From positions 432,308 through 496,307 of the forward strand of contig VWZS01005960.1 of assembly GCA_013397075.1 (NCBI GenBank): a DNA stretch of 64,000 nt, given 5' to 3'. Position 1 is the first letter of the stretch, and each line of letters opens with the position of its first letter. The DNA is from Rhabdornis inornatus. Its lineage: Eukaryota; Chordata; Aves; Passeriformes; Rhabdornithidae. A program made the position numbers and the translations under genes. The notes under the pieces were generated by a model. The model searched no databases, was not told where the DNA came from, and saw only the letters and a program-made list of their open reading frames with translations. This document shows, one piece after another, positions 56,792-64,000 of this stretch.

Positions 56792-57967
56792 GCAGGAAAA
56801 AAATACTTGAAAGTACTTAGTAGGAAAAAAAGAGCTTTTCAGGAGCAGCCCTTTTGTCACTCATGTTGCTTTTACCAGCATGTGGTTGTCTGGTCAGGGA
56901 TAACATGACAGGAATAATCTGCAAAGAGGACACATCTTATTAAAGTTGTGGCCACCCACTTTGCTCCCTTACTCCATCTGGCTTCCCACGCATCCTGCCT
57001 GCCAATCCTTTACTGTGCTAACAGGAATAAATAAGAAGCAAACATGAAATGGCAGGCATAGAATTTCCCTCTCATTGCAGAAGCCATAAAAATTGAATTT
57101 TCAGAGGTGGAACAAATAGAAAGTCCCCATTATTAGGTTTGCAGTTGGTTTTTACAGGGTTGAAATTCACCTTTCCCTTAAAAGACATAGATTTGTACTG
57201 AGTTCTGATCACCAATTGTGTTTTTTTCTCATGAGGTGGAAAAGCACATTTTTCCACTTTTGGTTTCCTTGGTTACTTGAGCAAGTTACTTCTTGAAGAT
57301 TTTATGGTTTGTGGCATCACATTACACAAACATGAGTTATTATTGATGCACCACGACTTTGAGCCTCTGAGAATGATAAGTAGAAAGAAAATCCCCTTTT
57401 GATGTAGCAGTTGCTGAAAATTCCTCCTGAGATCACTCCTCTGAAGAACAGCTCTCAGCTCACAGCAAGGACAGACTTGTCAAGCAGTATTTTTAATGCC
57501 TTTGATAGTTTCTATGTAAATATTAATTGGTGGATCCTGCACAAGTGAGTGCACCACTAAGTTTCCACATGCTAATATTGAGTAATCCAGTGAGTCAGCA
57601 CCAGTTGCAGAGATTTCTAGAGACTGGACACACTGGGTTCAGCACCATTTCCCCCCACCTCACAGCAATATTGCAAACTTCCAACAATTTTCACAACGAA
57701 GCTATGAAAAGTAGACCTTGTATCAGGTATCCACATCTGGGTTTTCTCAAAGTAATTGCATATAAATGGACCACGGGCAGAGGATTTAACTACAAAGCAG
57801 CACCCCATGTTTCAAAGGTGAGAGCAAACACTCAGCTTTGATCCTTGAAACAATAACCAGCAGCAGTCTGCGTACCTCCACCTGGAGGTTGGAAAGGAGG
57901 GATTTAAGGAGTATGCCCAGTTTCCTGTACAACAGCATGATGCATACGTGTGCATAAATATCCACAT
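56792..57967. other. Unique non-coding stretch
   Basis: No recognised repeat. An acceptor-like tract at 57061-57079 on the plus strand leads into a frame with an early stop, and a strong minus-strand acceptor near 57365-57390 has no usable open frame with a donor. Confidence 0.42.
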
Positions 57968-58353
57968 AAAAGGCTGGGAGAATTGGGATTGTTAAAGCTT
58001 TGGGGTGACCTCATTGTCCCTTCCAGTGCCTGAAGGGAGCCCACAGGAAAGATGGAGAGAGACTCTCGACAAGGGCCTGGAGTGACAGGACAAGGGGGAA
58101 TGGCTTCACACTGACACAGAGCAGGGTTAGATTGGATATTGGGAAGAAATTGTTCCCTGTGAGGGTGGTGAGGCCCTGGCACAGGTTTCCCAGAGAAGCT
58201 GTGGCTGCCCCATCCCTGGAAGTGTCCAAGGCCAGGCTGGATGGGGCTCTGAGCAACCTGGGAAAGTGGAAAGTGTCCCTGCCCATGGCGGGGGGTGGGA
58301 AGTGGATGGTTTTTAAGGTCACTTCCCACCCAAACCATTCAGTGATTCTATGA
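57968..58353 (+). repeat. CR1 LINE fragment, 3' end
   Basis: Sense CR1: 'gctgggagaattgggattgt', 'gatggagagagactctcgac', 'ggcttcacactgacacagag', 'ccccatccctggaagtgtcc', 'gggctctgagcaacctggga', terminus 'cagtgattctatgattt'. Same subfamily as 19130 and 34310, with a short internal deletion near its 5' end. Confidence 0.94.
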
Positions 58354-61300
58354 TTTGTACAAAAACACTCTCACACATCTCAAAGTCCATCAGCCTCAGA
58401 AATCTGCATGAGCAGCCAGCCCAGCAAAAGTGACATCCCACTTCTGGAGGAGTGAAGAAAATAAATGCATTGTGCTAGCTGTGTGCTCTCAGCTGTAAAA
58501 CTCCAAAATCTGAATTCCAGGGGTATTGCAGGTATTGGATAGACCTTGTCAGACTGACCTTGCACAAAAAAAATCGAAGTGGGAGGCAGGGGACAAAGGA
58601 CCTCCAGGTTGAGGTGGAACCTCTTTCCTGTTTGTGGCCCTAAGGGCTGAGAGGTGAAGGACTGTGGGTGGGTTCAGTGCACACAGCCCCATGACAACGG
58701 CAGCAAGAGGAGCTTTAATGAGAGAAGCATTAAGTGCCTTTGACACCTATTAGTGAAATGATGATAAAAATAGTGTTAGGTCATGTGAAACTGCACAGGA
58801 CAATGTTGTTTATACTCAGGCAGTTGAGGCAACCAATGAACTGTGTGGTTTCAGCTGCTTGGTTTGTTTCAAGTGTGATGACCCTTAAAATAGACGAAAA
58901 TATATCTGTTGATACTGGGCATTAGACATCCTTCCAAGTCACAAATGCACCCCCTGTTTCTAACCTTCCCAAAGGGGCAGAACTGAGGTTACAGATTTAG
59001 GTGCCTGCCATTTCAGACAGCCAGTTTTGGAAATGATAGAAAACCCACAAGGTCACACAAGTGATTTTTGGTGAAGCTCAGATTAGACTCAGGATGATTT
59101 CATATCTTATAGCATCTCAGTTCACCAACAGTTTCACTGGGATCATGACATAAAAACCCAACTGTTTTGGGGGTTGCTTTTTCTTTTTTTGCTTCATTTG
59201 TTGTGGGGTTCTTTTGTCTGTTGTAATAATGTGGAGCGACCTTGCTTTTTATCAGGAGGCATTGTTTCTACTTAAAAATTGCTCGTGAAAAAGAAATTGA
59301 TCTTTAAGAAGTCAAAAAGAATTCTCTCAGATTTCACATTACACAAGATAAATTGGTTAATAGTTTTATTCTGAATCTGGATTATCCTTCTAAACTGTTT
59401 TCCTGAGAGTATAGTTTCACCAGAATGCTAAATCATGGCATATAATTGTGCATATCAGATCTGAATAATATATCCAGTTCAAAATCAGAAATAAACATTT
59501 TCTTTCCTTGGTTTGTTAATGCATTTTTCCTAAGCATTTAATGCATTTTTCCTAGATAAAAAAACATCCTCTTAATATACTGTTAGACTAACATGTTTGG
59601 GACTTGTTTTTTTTTTTTTTAAATTTTGTTTTGAAGGCTACTAATGCATGCCTGACCTCAAAAGAATATTTTCTTTAATTAGAAAGTGCTCCCAGCTAGA
59701 GATGTCAAACCCTAGTTTCAAATAAGGAATGCCTAGTTAAACAAGCCAAAGAGGAAAATCTCTTAATCCATAGCTTTAATCATAACAGATATTTTACATA
59801 ACCAAAAATGTACTTAAATCAAATTGCTCTCCAATTCAAGGAATAGGGAATAATTTACTTGAAATGAACTTGTAAAGGATAGTCTGACTGATGTGTCTTA
59901 GCCCAAGGAGTCCTTACTCTGAAGAAAAGCAGCACATACATACAGGCCAAAAAAAAAAGCTTTTCTGTCTTCCAGTAAACCCCCAAATAAATTGATTTTT
60001 TTTAAAGGTGAACTGGGAATTAATAACAGACACACATAATTCCATGTCCTGTCACAGCCATCACAAAAGGACCTAAATTTTCTGACTAGCCAGGGCTGTC
60101 CAAGCTCAGTGTGGTTTACTTGCTGGTAAGAGATGCTACTCCCTGGCTGTAATGAGAACAAGCAACTTCAACTGAGAACCACTGGGCCAGTGACAAAGAA
60201 CATTCTGTGCTGTGAGGTTTTACAGCCAAATGGGAGCTCTGGTTTAGGAGCAGAAACCTGGCATAGGCAGAGTTTGATGCTGCCTCATAAACCTCAAAAT
60301 CTTTGGGCAAGATAAGACAACCCCTCCCCAGAATCCCATGAGAGACTCTGAGACCTGGATGTGAGGGCAGGTTGTGGTAGGTGACTTTGAAAAAACACTG
60401 CTATTATTAATATGGGATAATAAATAGTTTTGCTAGGAAAGGTGTAGGGTTACATGGAAACAGGGAACAGCTGAATAGTATTAAATCAACAAAGCCAGCC
60501 TTGTGACTCCACCAGCCCTAATATTTGTGAACTTGTGTATCCTGGAGAAAACCTGGCATGCTCTTCCCTTGCCTTGCCTGGATTTGGCACCCAGGCACCA
60601 CCCCCATGCCTACCCCATCCACTTCCACCCCCTCAGTGCAAGGTTAGAGTGCAGAAATGTGTTTGATGGGCAGGCAGGCCAAGGATCATGTTCCTTTTCA
60701 CCCTTGGACCGCACTGTGACCTCCTAGACCTTATTTAGATCTGCCCTTGGCTGTTCTCAGCCCCAAGAGGAGTTTCTCTGACCCCTTATGGACCTTCCAC
60801 CCTGCTTTTCACAGAAAAATTATAGCATACAGCCTGTTCTAGAAATAGCTAAGAGGCTACAGACAAATAAATGGCAAATATCTGCTTGAGAAAAAACAAG
60901 AATGACCAAACCCAGTGTTTTTCCTTTAAAGTGCAAGATGGAATTTTAGTAACATAACTAAGCAGAAGGACTAGACACTTTAAATATCTCTGTGAGTGCA
61001 CAAGGCTTCAAATATGCTTTCCCTGACAAGTTAATTCCAATTTATTAATTATGTCTATATCTTAATTGGCTCTCACAGAAGTGAATATAATTGACTGTGT
61101 CCACACTTAGGCTTCTTTAAATTGTGTCATCACTGGGACTTCCATGGTCCTTGGGGCCACACAGAGCTGAGCCCCTCTCAGAGCTTTTCCTGGGGTCTTG
61201 TGGGAAGATCCTTCTACCCCTCCAGCTCCAGAGAGGAAAGGAGAGTGATTTAACCCCTGTACTCCTTGAAAAGCACTGAGCTCTCTACATCCAGCAATAG

Positions 61301-64000
61301 CATTGCTGGGTTTCTACCTTCCACCTCACCCTCCATGAGAAGCTCCACTTATAAAACACAGCCACAGTCATATGAGGCATTTAAATGCATCATCAGCACC
61401 TGGGTTAAAGAAAAATCTGTGTCCCTTCTCTGCCTCTAGCATTTCGTTGGACATGAGCTCCCTCTGCTAAGACTCAGCATGTTACAAGTCTTTAGTGATG
61501 CCTCTACATAAAGAATCAGACTGTGAATTAAAAGGATGGAAAACGAAAAATACCGACTATGAATAGTCAGTCACTTTGATGCCCCTTTATCCTGAAGCAC
61601 TGGGAAAGTATCTCTTAGTGTTATTTCTCACAGGGGGACTAGAAGTTGGTTTAGAACATAGGGAAAACACAATCAGTTTCAGACAGACTTTCCAAAGCAC
61701 AAAGTGAATCTTGGCATCAATGAAATGTCTCACCTGAGGAGCGAACGTTCCTCAGGACATTAGTTCACCTAAACCATCCAGAAAGCATTTCAGGGTTTAC
61801 TTTCATAAATATACATGGGAAGAAAGTTTCTTTGTTTGGAGTTTGGGACAGGGGAGGGATGGTGCTCTTTTTCCCCCCTTTGTATAGCTAACATTTATTT
61901 TACTGTAATTCAAACACACAACATCTGAAAAAGGGCACAGAGTTTATTAGTGAGACACTGTCATCCCCCACTCTTTCCAGATTTGTCTGGATTTATGGGT
62001 GAGGCATTGTCTAGCCAGGAAACTACAGATACCAATTCAATCAGTTTAAAAACTGATACAGCAAAATGTTGGGCACACATTTGAGTAGGAAGCAGCTGCA
62101 CTGTGTCAAGATGTCACTGACCTTTGTTATTTGTTAGCAGTGTCCTGGCCAAGTTCTTGCTTTCACAGCAGTGTCTGGGGAATGGCATGTGGGAGCATTT
62201 CTCACATGCTTCATGGTAACTTCCAGTGCTTCCACTTCCCTATGATATGCACACAAAGAGGCAGAATTTCCCTGGAGTGCCTGAGAAGAGCAAGTGCATT
62301 CTGACCAATGCATGTGGTGGGGAAATCCTTCACAGAAGGGCAGCAGCATCATAAAACACAGTAGCTGACTGTGAAATGTCCACAGAGAAGCCTCAGAAAA
62401 ATAAAAGAACCCAAACCAACAAAAACAACCAAACAAACAAAGCTTTATTTCAGCCCTTCGAAGGTGTGATCTCATATCAATCATTGTTAACTTGAGATAA
62501 AATAAAACAAATGCCATTAAACTGGGACAGCATGAGATTAGCATTCATTTAATCATATCGATGTTGAGCTTGTTTCACCAGTTCAGTTTAAATCAGCATC
62601 ACACAGACAAGGTCCAAAGTGCTGTAAATTTACAGGTAGAAAAAGAAATGCCCATTTGTCATAAAGAGCATATTGTTGGACCTCATCTGCACATAATCCT
62701 GCACCAGGTGAACTGAAAGGGTATTTTTAGATTAGTTTATTTAGCTGTGGTATATTAATTTTGTTAGCTGTGGTATTGTATCTATAAATCTATGACCTGC
62801 ATCTCATTTATTCTAATGTGGGAGGTTTTTTTTGCACTGCTTGGCAATAAAAAGCAATCTTGAAACAGGAAACAAGCACAATTGAGGTCAGTGGTATACC
62901 TCATGTGCTTACAGCACTTTCAGCACCTCTGAGAGCTGGATAAAAGTGCAAAGTGACACAGAGCAGAGCACCACTGTGCTACACCCCATGTCCACACATG
63001 TGGGCCTGGCCTGCTGGGGCTCAGAGAGGAAACAGAGGATGGGTACAGCTGAAAGGGGGAGAACCAGGAAATTGTGCCAGGCTAGAAACTGTTCTCTCAG
63101 CTAAGTAACAGCTCCTGGAAATGGAGGAAGAGAGGAATGAGGCAAAGCGTGATATGGCATGTGACTCCTTCTACCTTTGAAAGGCAGGCCAGAGAAGGGC
63201 CATGCTCATCTTTTGCACTAAATCCCACATCTCTAGCATCTTCAGGTTGGCTTGAACACCTTTCTATGGAGCTCAAAAGACAAGTGTCTCATGGAGCTGT
63301 GGCTCAGCAGTCCTAGCATTCTCTGTAGGAAAACTTGATTTGTATAGTCCTAACTTTGCAGATGGGCAGTGAGCACCTGGGATTCAATTTGTTTCCTTAA
63401 TGTTGTAAAATGTTACGAGTAAAAAATATGGTATTAGCAGGAACAGCTTGTGGTCATTCAATGGTAAGATATCTTCAACCAGGGGTACCAGTGTACCTGC
63501 ACTCTCATGCTCAGGATAATGGGCAGACTGTCAAAAGTTTATATCTTTAAAATTAAAAAAACGCAGGTTGTTCAGAGACAGAGCTTGAAAAGACTGTGCT
63601 AAACTCTGTGATCAAGCAACACATCAGGATATTTACATCTCCTCGGAGCAGACCGAAAAAGGAAACATAATTTTCACCAGCATTTCTGTCCCATCTATTT
63701 TTTCCCACCGCCTCCTGTGTACTGTAACAATGCATTTGGGAAAGTAGGTGTTCATCCCATACCTCCTGATCAAATTTTGTTTACTGCCTTCTTTCCCAGA
63801 CTTCAGATGAGTAATGGAGATGCCTTGGCTGTGAAAAGCCGAGCGGGGGTGGTGATGGGGCACCAGGGAAAGGACACGCAGGGCTGGCAGCCGTGCCCTC
63901 CAGGCCAGCAGCACATCCCAGCCAGGCCTTTACCTTTCATGGAGCTCAGAACCCCATCTGCACCTTAGGAAGGAAATGGATCGGAGCAGGGACAGCCCAA
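58354..64000. other. Unique AT-rich non-coding stretch
   Basis: About 5.6 kb with no recognised CR1 or LTR. Short simple tracts include T-rich runs near 59610 and an ACAAA-rich stretch near 62405-62440. The plus strand at 63780-63803 has a good acceptor-like tract followed by about 56 open codons to 63968, but the translation is Gly/Pro/Gln-rich, matches nothing known, and sits in locally GC-rich sequence where stops are rare. Confidence 0.42.

Noticed and set aside
63717..63968. Plus-strand frame following a good acceptor-like tract at about 63783-63803
   Set aside because: Gly/Pro/Gln-rich translation in locally GC-rich sequence, no conserved-looking motif, and a stop at 63966 with no polyadenylation signal in view.
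1..64000. CRISPR arrays, bacterial operons, toxin-antitoxin or phage modules
   Set aside because: No regularly spaced repeats, no ribosome-binding sites upstream of dense genes, and repeat content is plainly avian.

Overview
The window looks like non-coding DNA from a bird nuclear genome, most likely a songbird. I see at least 22 fragments of CR1, the dominant avian LINE, on both strands, many keeping the typical 3' end that closes in copies of ATTCTGTG. There are also two solo LTRs of families I know from bird genomes. Base composition is AT-leaning, I see no CpG island, and nothing bacterial, plasmid-like or phage-like is present. The species call is inference from repeat content alone.

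Layout: 1-4.6 kb holds CR1 fragments, an old palindrome-rich interspersed repeat (about 2700-2905) and a badly assembled patch with five single-N joins (3598-4511). 4.6-12.5 kb is almost repeat-free and AT-rich, and reads like conserved non-coding DNA in places. 12.5-30 kb alternates CR1 fragments with unique sequence and carries a solo LTR with a visible TATA box and polyadenylation signal (20308-20859). 30-38 kb has more CR1, a second and longer solo LTR (35489-36476), two more assembly duplications (33033-33521 and 36645-37703) and the only long gap (37886-38021). 38-64 kb is mostly unique sequence with scattered CR1, short tandem repeats, a (CA)n microsatellite and a 45-base T run.

No complete protein-coding gene can be recognised. 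The longest open frames lie in CR1 or LTR sequence, or are what chance allows in 64 kb. A few short unique segments combine splice-like borders with protein-like translations. The best are a possible terminal exon at 56639-56787 and a possible C-terminal membrane-protein exon at 52386-52680, both on the minus strand; weaker ones are listed. None could be matched to a family from memory, so all stay low-confidence candidates. No tRNA, rRNA, CRISPR array or operon was found. The reading that fits best is intergenic or large-intron sequence, and I did not find a new biological system in it.
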